Shown one piece after another: positions 17,984-30,161 of a stretch of 64,000 nucleotides of DNA. This stretch comes from Pelagibacterium luteolum (GTDB lineage: Bacteria; Pseudomonadota; Alphaproteobacteria; Rhizobiales; Devosiaceae): positions 1-64,000 of the forward strand of contig NZ_FNCS01000008.1 in the NCBI RefSeq assembly GCF_900100665.1, in the 5' to 3' direction. The number at the start of each line of letters is the position of its first letter. Within the stretch, counting starts at the first letter, position 1. The notes below the pieces were generated by a model, which saw nothing but the letters and a program-made list of their open reading frames with translations, had not been told where the DNA came from and searched no databases. Made by a program: the position numbers and the translations under genes.

Positions 17984-18942
17984 CAGCCCAGTCCGAGTTT
18001 AGCCTGACGTGCCTTGCGCAACTCGGCGAAATCTTCCCCAGCGTGATGCGAAGACCGGGTCAAAGGGCTCGACGAAACGAGAAGGAAACCCTTGGTCTTT
18101 GCGACTGTCGCAAAGGACTTAAACTCTTCCGGGGTCACAAACCGCTCAACCTTGTGGTGCTTTCGCGTGGGCTGCAGGTACTGGCCGATGGTGAGGAAAT
18201 CGACATCGGCGACCCGCAGATCGTCCATCAATTGCAGCACTTCGTTCCGCTCTTCACCCAAGCCAACCATGATGCCGGACTTGGTGAACATCTGTGGATC
18301 CAGTTCCTTGACCCGCTGCAGCAGCCGGATCGAGTGGAAATACCGCGCACCTGGGCGAACAGTCAGATAGTTGGACGGCACGGTTTCGAGGTTGTGGTTG
18401 AACACGTCGGGCTTAGCCGCCACTACGACCTCAAGCGCCCCTTCCTTGCGCAGGAAGTCGGGTGTCAGGATTTCGATCGTCGTTTTAGGGTTGAGCGCCC
18501 GAATGGCCAGAATGACATCCGCAAAATGCTGCGCACCGCCATCGGCCAGATCGTCACGATCCACCGATGTGATAACGACGTGTTCCAGCCCCAGCTTGGC
18601 AACCGCGCGGGCAACGTTCTCGGGCTCATTGGGATCAAGAGCGGTCGGCAACCCGGTACGCACGTTGCAGAAGGCACACGCGCGCGTGCAGATTTCGCCC
18701 ATGATCATCATGGTGGCGTGCTTTTTGGACCAGCACTCACCGATATTTGGACAGCCGGCTTCCTCGCACACCGTGACGAGGTTATTTTCGCGCACGATTT
18801 TCTGGGTCTCTTTATAGACAGAAGACCCGGGCGCCTTGACCCTGATCCAGTCCGGCTTGCGCAGCATTTCGGTATCTGGCCGCTTGGCCTTTTCCGGATG
18901 CCGCGTTGCCTGGCGGACTGCTGTATCAAGTAGCGTTACCAT
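17983..18942 (-). CDS. lipA: Lipoyl synthase LipA
   Basis: Radical-SAM enzyme inserting two sulfurs into octanoyl groups on E2 and other lipoyl domains. From ATG 18942 the protein has 319 residues. The auxiliary cluster cysteines are in [12 protein letters not shown], the radical-SAM CX3CX2C is CTRACAFC, and the terminal serine motif [10 protein letters not shown] is present. A TTG seven codons upstream (18963) is possible, but GTGGGG precedes 18942 and the shorter form matches family length. It sits 147 bp downstream of lpdA, so pyruvate dehydrogenase and its cofactor are encoded together. Confidence 0.96.
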   Translation of the reverse strand: MVTLLDTAVRQATRHPEKAKRPDTEMLRKPDWIRVKAPGSSVYKETQKIVRENNLVTVCEEAGCPNIGECWSKKHATMMIMGEICTRACAFCNVRTGLPTALDPNEPENVARAVAKLGLEHVVITSVDRDDLADGGAQHFADVILAIRALNPKTTIEILTPDFLRKEGALEVVVAAKPDVFNHNLETVPSNYLTVRPGARYFHSIRLLQRVKELDPQMFTKSGIMVGLGEERNEVLQLMDDLRVADVDFLTIGQYLQPTRKHHKVERFVTPEEFKSFATVAKTKGFLLVSSSPLTRSSHHAGEDFAELRKARQAKLGLG

Positions 18943-19089
18943 ACCTGCCCCACATACCGCCAAAATCGGCGAATGGTTATGGCCGCAAAGCGACCGAGAT
19001 CAGAACTACCTATCGCTCTTTGGGTTGGCGATCCAGTTGCCGAAGGTCGGAGGTCGGTCGCCGCCCTTCAAGCCTTTATCACGGCATCG

Positions 19090-20529
19090 TCAGATGTTTA
19101 GTGCCTGCCCGTATGCATCGAGCACGCTCTCTTTCATCGACTCCGAAAGTGTAGGATGCGGGAAGATCGTATGCATCAAATCCTCTTCAGTCGTCTCAAG
19201 GTTCATCGCAACCACAAAGCCCTGAATCAGTTCAGTCACTTCTGCGCCCACCATATGGGCGCCTAGCAACTCCCCAGTCTTCTTGTCGAAGATGGTTTTG
19301 ACCAGCCCATCAGGCTCACCAAGCGCAATCGCCTTGCCGTTGCCCACAAAGGGGAATCGTCCCACACGAATCTCGCGCCCGGCTTCCTTGGCCTTGGCCT
19401 CGGTCATGCCGACGCTGGCGACTTGCGGCTCGCAATAGGTACAGCCCGGGATTTTCGATTTGTCGAGCCCGTGCACCTTTTTGCCGGCGATCGTCTCGAC
19501 AGCCAGCACAGCCTCATGCTCGGCCTTATGCGCCAGCATAGGGGGGCCGGCAACGTCTCCGATGGCCCAGATGCCATCGATATTCGTACGCCCGTGGCCA
19601 TCGACGACAATGACGCCGCGATCGATCTTCACTCCGGCCTTTTCCAGCCCCAGGTTTTCCGAGTTGGCCTGCACGCCGACGGCAGAGATCAGCACATCGG
19701 CCTCTATCTGCTTTTTGTCTCCGGACTTGAGCTCGACATGTGCCTTGATGCCGTCCTTGGTCTTGTCGACCTTGGATACCTTCGCGTCGGTAAAAATCTG
19801 GATACCGCGCTTTTCCAGACGCTTGCGCGCTAGCCCTGCGATTTCAGCATCCTCAACCGGCATAATCTGCGGCAGCAATTCGATAACAGTTACTTCGGCG
19901 CCCATCGAGCGATAGAAGGACGCAAATTCGATACCAATCGCGCCAGAGCCCATAACGGCGACCGATTTCGGCATTTTCGCAGGCTTGAGAGCCTCGAAAT
20001 AGGTCCAGATCTTTTCGCCATCCGGCTCGATACCGGGCAATACACGGGGACGCGCGCCGGTCGCGATGATGATATTTTTTGCCTTGTAGATCCCTTCACC
20101 CAATGTCGTCTTGGGCTTGGGATGTTGCGGCTCGACCGGTTTTTTCTTTGTCGCCTCGACCTTGACTTCGCCCGGCTTGGTGATGGTCGCCTCGCCCCAG
20201 ATGATGTCGACCTTGTTCTTTTTCATCAGAAACTGCACGCCGTCATTCATACGCCCTGCAATACCGCGCGAGCGCTTGACGATGTCGCTGATGTCAAAGC
20301 CAAACTTGTCGGCGGTCAAGCCATAGTCCTTCGCGTGGCCCATATGGCCGTAGATTTCGGCAGACCGCAGTAGCGCCTTGGTGGGGATGCAACCCCAGTT
20401 CGAGCAGATCCCTGCCATATGCTCGCGCTCAACGATTGCGGCCTTGAGCCCAAGTTGGGATGCGCGAATAGCGGCGATATAGCCGCCAGGTCCAGCACCG
20501 ATCACGATTATATCGTACTGATCCGCCAT
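19090..20529 (-). CDS. lpdA: Dihydrolipoyl dehydrogenase (E3)
   Basis: Flavoprotein that reoxidises dihydrolipoyl groups of the pyruvate dehydrogenase complex with NAD. The 479-residue protein has the FAD motif VIGAGPGGYIAA at the N-terminus, the redox pair in CSNWGC (about residues 42 and 47), the NAD motif VMGSGAIGIEFASFYRSMG, and the catalytic HPTLSE near the C-terminus. A Lys-rich insertion near residues 120-140 (ATKKKPVEPQHPKPK) is longer than in E. coli and typical of Hyphomicrobiales pdh-linked E3. It follows the SGNH hydrolase gene by 23 bp in the pdh operon. Confidence 0.96.
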   Translation of the reverse strand: MADQYDIIVIGAGPGGYIAAIRASQLGLKAAIVEREHMAGICSNWGCIPTKALLRSAEIYGHMGHAKDYGLTADKFGFDISDIVKRSRGIAGRMNDGVQFLMKKNKVDIIWGEATITKPGEVKVEATKKKPVEPQHPKPKTTLGEGIYKAKNIIIATGARPRVLPGIEPDGEKIWTYFEALKPAKMPKSVAVMGSGAIGIEFASFYRSMGAEVTVIELLPQIMPVEDAEIAGLARKRLEKRGIQIFTDAKVSKVDKTKDGIKAHVELKSGDKKQIEADVLISAVGVQANSENLGLEKAGVKIDRGVIVVDGHGRTNIDGIWAIGDVAGPPMLAHKAEHEAVLAVETIAGKKVHGLDKSKIPGCTYCEPQVASVGMTEAKAKEAGREIRVGRFPFVGNGKAIALGEPDGLVKTIFDKKTGELLGAHMVGAEVTELIQGFVVAMNLETTEEDLMHTIFPHPTLSESMKESVLDAYGQALNI

Positions 20530-20552
20530 GATTATCCTCTTGTCGTTCTGGG

Positions 20553-21194
20553 CTATAGCCCAAGCATGTCTTTTACTATCGGCGCCAATGCATCGCCGAT
20601 GGCGCGCGTGTTTGCCGGATCGAGGTGGACCCCATCGGTAGGATGGGCGCTGGCCACGGTCGCGGCATCAAAAAAGCGGCAGCCCGTGTCTTGTGCGACG
20701 CGCTGGTAATGGATCGGCAACAGACGACTTTCACGGATGCCATGCTCAAACATTGGCGACAGATCAGCATGATCAGTGGCAATGCAGTGTGGTGGCGCCA
20801 TCAACACGACCTCAGGGACCGGCGTTCCGGCAGCCCAAGGGTGGCATCTGATGATCTCAACCAGCCGTTTCATACCCATGGCTGCGCCTAAAGCGCTGCC
20901 ACAGATGTAGTCCTTCATATCATTGGTGCCGAGCATGATGACGACAACGTCGAGCGGCGCGTGGCTCGCCAAAAGCGTCGGCAGTATCCGTGCACCGTTT
21001 CGATCTGCAACCGCCGAGAAATCATCAAAGCACGTCGTTCGACCGCCGAGCCCCTCCGCGATCACCCTCGCCTTCCCGCCGAGCCCCACTTCGAGCCGCG
21101 TCGGCCACCGGTCCTCGAAAGCGTGCCGGCCACCAGCGGTGACAGGGTCGGAACCAAAGGTCAGGCTATCGCCGAAGGCCAGGATGGTCTTCAT
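20553..21194 (-). CDS. SGNH/GDSL hydrolase family protein
   Basis: 213-residue serine esterase-fold protein with unknown substrate. Visible blocks are FGDSLTFG with nucleophile S10, the block III motif LGTNDMKD, and DGVHLD (about 187-192) with the catalytic Asp and His. There is no signal peptide, so it is probably cytoplasmic. The frame begins with GTG 21197, but GGAG placed 6 nt before ATG 21194 favours the ATG. It lies 9 bp after pdhC and 23 bp before lpdA, so it is an integral member of the pyruvate dehydrogenase operon; a similar placement is known in rhizobia, but the reason is not. Confidence 0.85.
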   Translation of the reverse strand: MKTILAFGDSLTFGSDPVTAGGRHAFEDRWPTRLEVGLGGKARVIAEGLGGRTTCFDDFSAVADRNGARILPTLLASHAPLDVVVIMLGTNDMKDYICGSALGAAMGMKRLVEIIRCHPWAAGTPVPEVVLMAPPHCIATDHADLSPMFEHGIRESRLLPIHYQRVAQDTGCRFFDAATVASAHPTDGVHLDPANTRAIGDALAPIVKDMLGL

Positions 21195-21203
21195 CACCCG
21201 CTC

Positions 21204-22559
21204 CTAAGCCAGCATCATGACTGGGGTTTCGATCAGCGCTTTAAAGGCCGACAAAAGTTCAGCGCCCAGCGCACCATCCACAGAGCGGTGATCACACGAG
21301 AGCGTCACGGTCATGAAATTGCCCGTCTTGATCTCACCGTTCTCCGCATAGACCCGCTCCTCACCTGCGCCGACGGCGAGGATCGTGCCATGCGGTGGGT
21401 TGATGACCGCACCAAAGTGCTTGATGCCGAACATGCCGAGGTTCGAGACGGAAGACGATCCGCCTTGATACTCATGAGGCGCCAGCTTCTTGCTGCGGGC
21501 GCGGGTGGCCAGATCTTTTACCTCGTCGGAAATCTGGCGCAGCGATTTGGTATCGCAGGATTTGACCACGGGCGTAAACAAACCGCCTGGGATTGCCACG
21601 GCAACCGCTACGTCCGAGCGATGATGATAGAGGATCGAGTCCCCAGCCCAAGTCGCATTGGCCTGCGGTACCTGCTGCAACGCCAACGCCCACGCCTTCA
21701 TGATGAAATCGTTGACCGAGAGCTTGTAGGCGGGCTTGCCTTCTTTGCTTTTGGGTGCAGCGGAGTTGATGTCCTCGCGTGCCTTCATCAATGCGTCGAT
21801 GTTGCAATCGAGCGTGAGGTAGAAATGTGGGACTGTCTGCTTAGATTCCGTAAGGCGAGCCGCGACTGTCTTGCGCATGCCATCATTCGGCACGATGTCA
21901 TAGGTGCCTTCCTCGTAGAGCGAAATGACCTGCTGTTTCGACATCCCGGTGGCAGCGGGTGCTCCTGCCGTCGGCGAAATTGCCGGCTTGCTCGTGGCGC
22001 CGTCCTTTTTAGCCTTTTCGACATCGGCCTTTACGACGCGCCCCTTAGGGCCAGTGCCGGACACTGCGGAAAGGTCGATGCCGGCTTCCTTGGCCAATCG
22101 ACGCGCCAGTGGAGATGCGAAGACACGCTTACCGTCCGCCCTTGGAGCGGGAAGCGGCTCGGGAGCAGGCTTTGCATCCGCGCTCGATGTCGGTGCCTTG
22201 GGTGTATCGCTAGCTTTCGACGTCTCAGCCTTGGGCTGGTCGGTCGCCTCCTCGGCCTTTGGCGCATCGCCTTTAGGCTTTTCGGCCGAGGCGTCGCCGA
22301 TATTATCAGCGCTTTCGCCCTCTTCGAGCAGTACCGCGATTACCGCATTGACCTTGACGTTCTCGCTGCCTTCCGACACCAAAATCTTGCCGATGGTACC
22401 TTCATCAACGGCTTCCACTTCCATGGTCGCCTTGTCAGTTTCGATCTCGGCAATAACGTCGCCGGAGGAGACAGTGTCGCCCTCCTTGACGTGCCACTTG
22501 GCCAGCGTGCCCTCTTCCATCGTCGGCGACAGGGCGGGCATTGTGATGTTGATCGGCAT
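21204..22559 (-). CDS. pdhC: Dihydrolipoamide acetyltransferase (E2) of pyruvate dehydrogenase
   Basis: Transfers acetyl from E1 to CoA and forms the core of the complex. The 451-residue protein has one lipoyl domain (1-80, lipoylated K in [14 protein letters not shown]), a long Ala/Pro/Lys linker, a peripheral subunit-binding domain ([15 protein letters not shown]...GRVVKADV, about 140-180), a second linker and the catalytic domain (about 220-451) ending in [13 protein letters not shown] with the HxxxDG active site. It is 11 bp from pdhB, in the operon pdhA-pdhB-pdhC. Confidence 0.97.
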   Translation of the reverse strand: MPINITMPALSPTMEEGTLAKWHVKEGDTVSSGDVIAEIETDKATMEVEAVDEGTIGKILVSEGSENVKVNAVIAVLLEEGESADNIGDASAEKPKGDAPKAEEATDQPKAETSKASDTPKAPTSSADAKPAPEPLPAPRADGKRVFASPLARRLAKEAGIDLSAVSGTGPKGRVVKADVEKAKKDGATSKPAISPTAGAPAATGMSKQQVISLYEEGTYDIVPNDGMRKTVAARLTESKQTVPHFYLTLDCNIDALMKAREDINSAAPKSKEGKPAYKLSVNDFIMKAWALALQQVPQANATWAGDSILYHHRSDVAVAVAIPGGLFTPVVKSCDTKSLRQISDEVKDLATRARSKKLAPHEYQGGSSSVSNLGMFGIKHFGAVINPPHGTILAVGAGEERVYAENGEIKTGNFMTVTLSCDHRSVDGALGAELLSAFKALIETPVMMLA

Positions 22560-22570
22560 CGGAGCCTCCC

Positions 22571-23977
22571 TTAACTGCGGTAGGTGACGGCGTTGACCGC
22601 GGCGATCACCTCATCGACATTGGGCAAAGCCAATTTTTCGAGGTTGGCGGCATAGGGCATGGGGACGTCCTTTCCGGTGACACGTGTCACCGGCGCATCG
22701 AGATAATCGAAAGCGTGCTCCATGAGCCGCGCCGATATCTCAGACCCGATACCGCCCTGGGGCCATCCTTCTTCAACAGTCACGCAACGGCCGGTTTTCT
22801 TGACCGATTCAATAACCGTATCGATGTCCAAGGGACGAAGCGTGCGCAGATCGATGAGTTCCACATCAACGCCGGCAGCGACCAGTTTCTCGGTCGCTTG
22901 CGTCGCGTAGCGCATCCCCATCGAGAACGATACGATCGTGACATCCTTCCCTTGGCGGGCAATGCGCGCCTTGCCGATCGGCAGAACGAAATCGTCCATT
23001 TTGGGGACTTCGCCGGTCGAACCATAGAGAACCTCGTTCTCAAGGAAGACCACCGGATTTGGCGAGCGGATCGCGGCTTTCAGCAGGCCCTTGGCGTCAG
23101 CAGCCGTATAGGGCGCGATGACCGTAAGGCCCGGAACATGGCTATACCAGGCTGAAAAGTCCTGGCTGTGCTGCGCGCCCACGCGCGCTGCCGCACCGTT
23201 CGGACCACGGAAAACCATGGGCGCCTTGACCTGACCGCCGGACATATAGAGCTGTTTGGCGGCGGAGTTGATAATCTGGTCTATCGCCTGCATGCCGAAG
23301 TTCCACGTCATGAACTCAACAATTGGCTTGAGGCCCGCGAAGGCTGCGCCGACGGCTAGGCCGGCAAACCCATGCTCGGTGATTGGAGTATCAATGACAC
23401 GCTCCGACCCGAACTCCTGCAGCAGGCCCTGCGTGACCTTGTAAGCACCCTGATACTCGGCGACCTCTTCGCCAATAACGAAGACGTCCTTGTCGGTGCG
23501 CATCTCTTCAGCCATTGCGTCGCGAAGCGCTTCGCGCACAGTAATGGTCACCATCTCGACATCGTCGGGAATATCGGGGTCGTTCTGCGGCTTGAACTGT
23601 GGAGCAGCAGGCGCATCGACAGCCTTGGTTGTCGGATGGGAGTTTTTGGCCACTTCCTCATCTGGCCCCGGCTTTTCGGACTCTTTGGGCTCGTCAGTGG
23701 TGATCTCGGGTTCAGGTACGGCGCTGGCGTCTTCGTCTTCACCGATTAACGCGGCGATCGGGGTGTTCACCTTCACGCCCTCAGTACCTTCGGCCACGAA
23801 AATCTTGCCGATGACGCCTTCGTCAACGGCCTCGACTTCCATCGTCGCCTTGTCGGTTTCGATTTCAGCCAGCACGTCACCGGGAGCGACTTTATCACCC
23901 TGCTTGACGACCCATTTGGAAAGCTTGCCCTCTTCCATAGTGGGCGACAGCGCGGGCATCAGAATATCAGTGGGCAT
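22571..23977 (-). CDS. pdhB: Pyruvate dehydrogenase E1 beta with N-terminal lipoyl domain
   Basis: Second half of the heterotetrameric E1 that decarboxylates pyruvate with thiamine diphosphate. The 468-residue protein is about 130 residues longer than ordinary E1 beta because a complete lipoyl domain (1-78, [14 protein letters not shown]) and an acidic Pro-rich linker (about 80-140) precede the transketolase-like part ([57 protein letters not shown]). Such E1 beta fusions are known from Hyphomicrobiales and Zymomonas. The first 20 residues nearly repeat those of PdhC, so the domain probably arose by duplication. The ATG follows a GGAG-type site. Confidence 0.97.
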   Translation of the reverse strand: MPTDILMPALSPTMEEGKLSKWVVKQGDKVAPGDVLAEIETDKATMEVEAVDEGVIGKIFVAEGTEGVKVNTPIAALIGEDEDASAVPEPEITTDEPKESEKPGPDEEVAKNSHPTTKAVDAPAAPQFKPQNDPDIPDDVEMVTITVREALRDAMAEEMRTDKDVFVIGEEVAEYQGAYKVTQGLLQEFGSERVIDTPITEHGFAGLAVGAAFAGLKPIVEFMTWNFGMQAIDQIINSAAKQLYMSGGQVKAPMVFRGPNGAAARVGAQHSQDFSAWYSHVPGLTVIAPYTAADAKGLLKAAIRSPNPVVFLENEVLYGSTGEVPKMDDFVLPIGKARIARQGKDVTIVSFSMGMRYATQATEKLVAAGVDVELIDLRTLRPLDIDTVIESVKKTGRCVTVEEGWPQGGIGSEISARLMEHAFDYLDAPVTRVTGKDVPMPYAANLEKLALPNVDEVIAAVNAVTYRS

Positions 23978-23998
23978 ATTTCTTCTCCTGGCCTGCGC

Positions 23999-25015
23999 TT
24001 AGTCAATCAGAATGTCGGTGTAGAGCTCGGATGTATCGGGCTCTGGATCGTTGGTGGCGAAGTCCGCCGCCTCGGTCACAATCGCCCGTACATCCTTTTC
24101 GATCTCTTTGAGGTCGTCTTCGCTCGCGTAATTCTTTTCGAGAATGCGCTTGCGGACTTGCTCGATCGGATCGCGTTCGGAGCGCATTGTCGTGACTTCG
24201 TCCTTGGACCGGTACTTGGCCGGATCGGACATCGAATGACCGCGATAGCGATATGTGAGCATCTCAAGGATATAGGGCCCCTTCCCAGACCGCGCATGCT
24301 CGATAGCACGCTCGGCCGCATCCTTGACCATACGGATATCCATGCCGTCGACTTGTTCCCCTGGAATGCCAAAGGAAACGCCGCGCTGGGACAAATCGGT
24401 GGTCGACGCTGCACGCTCAAGCGACGTCCCCATCGCGTATCTATTGTTCTCGATGACGTATACGACAGGGAGCTTCCAGAGCTTCGCCATATTGAAGCTC
24501 TCATAAACCTGCCCCTGATTGGCAGCGCCGTCACCAAAATAAGTGATCGAGACCGTGTCCTCGCCGCGATATTTTGAAGCAAAAGCCAGCCCTGTACCAA
24601 GCGATGCCTGCGCACCAACGATACCATTGCCGCCGTAAAAGCGGTGTTCGTTGGAGAACATGTGCATGGAGCCGCCCTTGCCTTTGGACAACCCGCCCTT
24701 GCGACCAGTCAACTCGGCCATCACGCCCTTTGGATCAAGCCCCATGACTAGCATGTGGCCATGGTCGCGATACCCGGTGATCTGGGCATCTTCGCCAAGT
24801 TTGGTCGACATCGTAATGCCGGTGACAACGGCTTCCTGACCGATGTAAAGGTGACAAAATCCACCGATGAGGCCCATGCCATACATCTGGCCGGCCTTCT
24901 CTTCAAAGCGACGGATAAGAAGCATCTCGCGGAACGCGTAGAGCTCTTCTTCCTTGGTCAATTCTGGAATGTTGGATTGGGCCTTGGATTTGGTGGCCGT
25001 CGCTTTGCGCGCCAT
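23999..25015 (-). CDS. pdhA: Pyruvate dehydrogenase E1 alpha
   Basis: Binds thiamine diphosphate and starts pyruvate decarboxylation. From ATG 25015 the protein has 338 residues, with RRFEEKAGQMYGMGLIGGF, the cofactor site GDGAANQGQVYESFNMAKLW...NN, and the loop YRYRGHSMSDP that is phosphorylated in mitochondria. An upstream ATG at 25084 would add 23 poorly conserved residues; GGAG 7 nt before 25015 and a possible -10 at 25092-25087 favour the shorter form. It is the first gene of the operon pdhABC-SGNH-lpdA-lipA. Confidence 0.95.
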   Translation of the reverse strand: MARKATATKSKAQSNIPELTKEEELYAFREMLLIRRFEEKAGQMYGMGLIGGFCHLYIGQEAVVTGITMSTKLGEDAQITGYRDHGHMLVMGLDPKGVMAELTGRKGGLSKGKGGSMHMFSNEHRFYGGNGIVGAQASLGTGLAFASKYRGEDTVSITYFGDGAANQGQVYESFNMAKLWKLPVVYVIENNRYAMGTSLERAASTTDLSQRGVSFGIPGEQVDGMDIRMVKDAAERAIEHARSGKGPYILEMLTYRYRGHSMSDPAKYRSKDEVTTMRSERDPIEQVRKRILEKNYASEDDLKEIEKDVRAIVTEAADFATNDPEPDTSELYTDILID

Positions 25016-25086
25016 GCGACATCTCCGGGTATGAACGTGGATATTGCCGTCACCGTAAGGTGTGCGGGATGCAGGGACAGTCATAC

Positions 25087-25212
25087 ATCATATCCTGCCT
25101 TACACCACAGCGAAAGCTAGTCGCGCACAATGCAAAAGGGTCCAAGAGATTGAAAAATATGGAATTATATGAATTAACTGAAATCAAGATAATTTAAAAA
25201 ATAAATCGAAAA
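25087..25212 (-). promoter_or_regulatory. AT-rich upstream region of the pdh operon
   Basis: About 65 bp (25147-25210) are almost pure A/T in an otherwise GC-rich window. A TATGAT at 25092-25087 on the minus strand could be a -10 for pdhA, leaving an untranslated leader of about 65 nt; the -35 (TTTCGC) is poor. An 8-bp inverted repeat, TTAACTGA (25174-25181) and TCAGTTAA (25213-25220), spans the AT tract and runs into the ftsB stop. Possible curved DNA, UP element or operator; role is inferred. Confidence 0.35.
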
Positions 25213-25542
25213 TCAGTTAACTGCCACATGCTGCGCGGGGACGATTAAGACATCGTCGGGATGAACGAGCCCCAGAAGAGCGCGGGCCCGCTCGGTGAGG
25301 ATATCGGGGTCCAGCTTGCGCGGATCGAGCAGCGCGATGCGATGACGGTAGGAGTCAATCTCAATGCCAAGGGCAGCTTCCCTAGCCTCAAGTATCCGGA
25401 TTTCCTCAAACATTTCCTTCTGGCTCTCGATGCCAAAAGCGCCGGTCACCACATGATAACCCAGATAGCCCTGGAAGGCGATCAGCCCGACGGTGATCGA
25501 GAGCTTGATCAGAATCGAAGGTCGTTTGACGCGGGTTGGCAT
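25213..25542 (-). CDS. ftsB: Septum formation initiator family protein (FtsB/DivIC)
   Basis: Small bitopic division protein that bridges FtsQ and FtsL at the septum. The 109-residue protein has one membrane span near the N-terminus (about 10-32, ILIKLSITVGLIAFQGYLGY), a coiled-coil region (about 38-70, SQKEMFEEIRILEAREAALG) and a C-terminal motif (LDPDILTERARALLGLVHPDDVL) that is the family signature. It lies between eno and pdhA, the usual place for this gene in alphaproteobacteria. The start has no strong ribosome site. Confidence 0.9.
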   Translation of the reverse strand: MPTRVKRPSILIKLSITVGLIAFQGYLGYHVVTGAFGIESQKEMFEEIRILEAREAALGIEIDSYRHRIALLDPRKLDPDILTERARALLGLVHPDDVLIVPAQHVAVN

Positions 25543-25620
25543 AACTACTCAATGCGCTGAAAAGGGAGTCATGCCGTTAATATCGCATCAAGCTTAAGGA
25601 CTGGTTGCCTCAAATGATAA

Positions 25621-25638
25621 GGGGCGCTCTAGCGCCCC
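25621..25638 (-). terminator. Terminator hairpin after eno
   Basis: GGGGCGC-TCTA-GCGCCCC forms a 7-bp all-GC stem beginning 7 bp after the eno stop. On the minus strand it is followed by TTATCATTT, so the T-run is short. Likely ends or reduces transcription between eno and ftsB. Confidence 0.55.
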
Positions 25639-25645
25639 TACTCGT

Positions 25646-26968
<1,323 letters not shown>

Positions 26969-27004
26969 CTAATCAAGGCGCACTCGGTGTGGAAGGGCTT
27001 GGCA

Positions 27005-27041
27005 CAAAAATAATGCGGGCGGATGACATTCATCCGCCCGC
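27005..27041 (-). terminator. Strong intrinsic terminator after the PRC-barrel gene
   Basis: A perfect 12-bp stem (GCGGGCGGATGA at 27015-27026 with TCATCCGCCCGC at 27030-27041, 3-nt loop) is followed on the minus strand by ATTATTTTTG. It lies about 30 bp after the stop and separates this transcript from eno. Confidence 0.85.
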
Positions 27042-27070
27042 CAAGCTGCAATATCGTCGACCTAGTGAGA

Positions 27071-27436
27071 TCAATTCCAGTACGGATCGACCTTATAGTA
27101 GCTATAAGCCTCCTGCCGCGCGTGCAGCCCATCATCTTTGGTCAGTTCATCAATGGAATCGGCCGGTGCAGCCTCGAGCTCGTCCTTGGTGAATGGCACG
27201 ACATATCCGTCCTGCTCCTTGTCGAAATCGAGGGAGGCCCAGGGCAGCGGATGAAACTTCTCACCGATGCCTAGAAATCCGCCAAATCCGACGACAGCAA
27301 ACATGATCGAGTTGTCTGTTTTATCGAGCACGATGTCCTCGACCTTGCCAATCTTCTCGCCGTCGAGATTGTAAACGTCCGTCCCGACTGTACGGGTCGC
27401 GCGAATAGCTGTGGTGTGTCCAGATGCAGTTGGCAT
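27071..27436 (-). CDS. PRC-barrel domain protein
   Basis: Small soluble protein of 121 residues with a PRC-barrel domain (about 18-75: GTDVYNLDGEKIGKVEDIVLD, followed by VVGFGGFLGIGEKFHPLPW). PRC-barrels occur in photosynthetic reaction centre H subunits, in RimM, and in many stand-alone stress proteins; the job here is unknown. The C-terminus is acidic with tyrosines (EAYSYYKVDPYWN). ATG 27436 is preceded by GGAGG at 6 nt, which overrules a TTG two codons upstream. It is followed by a strong terminator. Confidence 0.85.
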   Translation of the reverse strand: MPTASGHTTAIRATRTVGTDVYNLDGEKIGKVEDIVLDKTDNSIMFAVVGFGGFLGIGEKFHPLPWASLDFDKEQDGYVVPFTKDELEAAPADSIDELTKDDGLHARQEAYSYYKVDPYWN

Positions 27437-27494
27437 GAGCAACCTCCTTGGGTCGTTGTTCTCTTGCCTAACGTCTCCGTCCTAACACCGTTCC

Positions 27495-27683
27495 TTAGCT
27501 ATCCTCGTCCGACTGTCGCTCGTGAGCGTCGAGCATGCGCTCGGAAAGCTGCTTTTGCCTGTCACTCAATTCGCGCTCTGACTTGGTGCGACCGAACTTA
27601 GCGCGATTGCTCTCAGCAGCGCGTTCTTTGTCAGCCCGCTGCTTTGACTTGCGGGCAAGACGAAGATTGACCAACTCGCCCAA
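27495..27683 (-). CDS. DUF4169 family protein
   Basis: Short, very charged protein of 62 residues (VNLRLARKSKQRADKERAA, then NRAKFGRTKSERE), predicted to be helical. This matches the alphaproteobacterial DUF4169 family, whose function is unknown. The start is TTG at 27683 with AGGGGGG upstream overlapping the pyrG stop; the gap to pyrG is 9 bp, so it is co-transcribed with CTP synthase. The basic N-terminal half suggests nucleic-acid or ribosome contact, but that is a guess. Confidence 0.8.
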   Translation of the reverse strand: MGELVNLRLARKSKQRADKERAAESNRAKFGRTKSERELSDRQKQLSERMLDAHERQSDEDS

Positions 27684-27692
27684 TCCGCCCCC

Positions 27693-29327
<1,635 letters not shown>

Positions 29328-29380
29328 TCACCTTACATAAGTCATCGTCGATTCGAAGCGCGAACTCACTCACGCCCACA

Positions 29381-29408
29381 CAAAAAAGAAGGGGATGTCT
29401 CCATCCCC
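29381..29408 (-). terminator. Intrinsic terminator after secG
   Basis: GGGGATG (29391-29397) pairs with CATCCCC (29402-29408) around a 4-nt loop; on the minus strand it is followed by TTCTTTTTTG. It lies about 25 bp after the secG stop. Confidence 0.8.
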
Positions 29409-29432
29409 ATCCTAGGTTGCTTCTGACCGGAG

Positions 29433-30011
29433 CTAGTTGCCGGTCGTTGTGCCAGGAGCCGTTTGGGGCGCCTCATCGGCTGGAGCGGCTTCGGCCTCAG
29501 GAGCCGACACTGCGGGCTCAGCCGGAGCAACCGCATCCGGCTCCACCGCTGGTGTGGTCGTCGACGGCGCAACAGGCTCATCTACGACAGGCGCTGGGGC
29601 GGTCACATCCGTTTCACTTGGCTCCGCGGCCGGTGCGACAACGTCACTGCCTTCAGTCGCGGGCTGAGCGGGAACGTTGAGATCGCCGTTTCCGCCACCA
29701 AGGGCATCAAGCGCGTCAAGTACGGTCGTCTGGCTGCCATCCGGATTTTGCGCGGCCTGGCTAAGAATAGAGGACGAGCGGTTGTCGGTCTGGCTCAGTA
29801 TCGTCAGGCCAATTGCCGTCACCATGAACAGAGTGCCGAGGATTGCTGTCGTGCGGGTCAAAAGGTTGGCCGAGCCGCGCGCGGACATGAAGCCTCCGCC
29901 ACCCCCGCCTCCGCCCATGCCAAGCCCGCCCCCTTCGGAGCGCTGCAGCAGGATGACCACGATCATGGCGATCACGATCAACAGATAGGCTACGATGAGA
30001 ACGGTGGCCAT
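29433..30011 (-). CDS. secG: Preprotein translocase subunit SecG
   Basis: Accessory subunit of the SecYEG channel. Two membrane spans (about 3-22, VLIVAYLLIVIAMIVVILLQ, and about 52-72) flank a Gly-rich loop (GGGLGMGGGGGGGG), which is the family hallmark. The remaining 115 residues form an Ala/Pro/Thr/Glu-rich tail (EPSETDVTAPAPVVDEP and similar), much longer than E. coli SecG (110 residues in total) but common in Hyphomicrobiales. The neighbours tpiA and pyrG are its usual company. The start ATG at 30011 is clear. Confidence 0.93.
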   Translation of the reverse strand: MATVLIVAYLLIVIAMIVVILLQRSEGGGLGMGGGGGGGGFMSARGSANLLTRTTAILGTLFMVTAIGLTILSQTDNRSSSILSQAAQNPDGSQTTVLDALDALGGGNGDLNVPAQPATEGSDVVAPAAEPSETDVTAPAPVVDEPVAPSTTTPAVEPDAVAPAEPAVSAPEAEAAPADEAPQTAPGTTTGN

Positions 30012-30161
30012 GCGATGCTGGGTCCTTCAATCAAAACTGCAAGCCCTGCCCTTCACCACTGATGTGCTGGACAAGGCTGCTCATAGGCATCTCGTTGCGC
30101 GGGGTTCTACACGCAAAGACTGCCAATTGCCAGTATGAGATCGGCACTTTTTATCCGATAT

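Noticed and set aside
20961-22574. Long plus-strand open frame (537 codons) opposite pdhC and the SGNH gene
   Set aside because: It mirrors a real gene on the other strand; composition is rich in Arg/His/Cys with no recognisable domain. Antisense open frames are expected with this codon bias.
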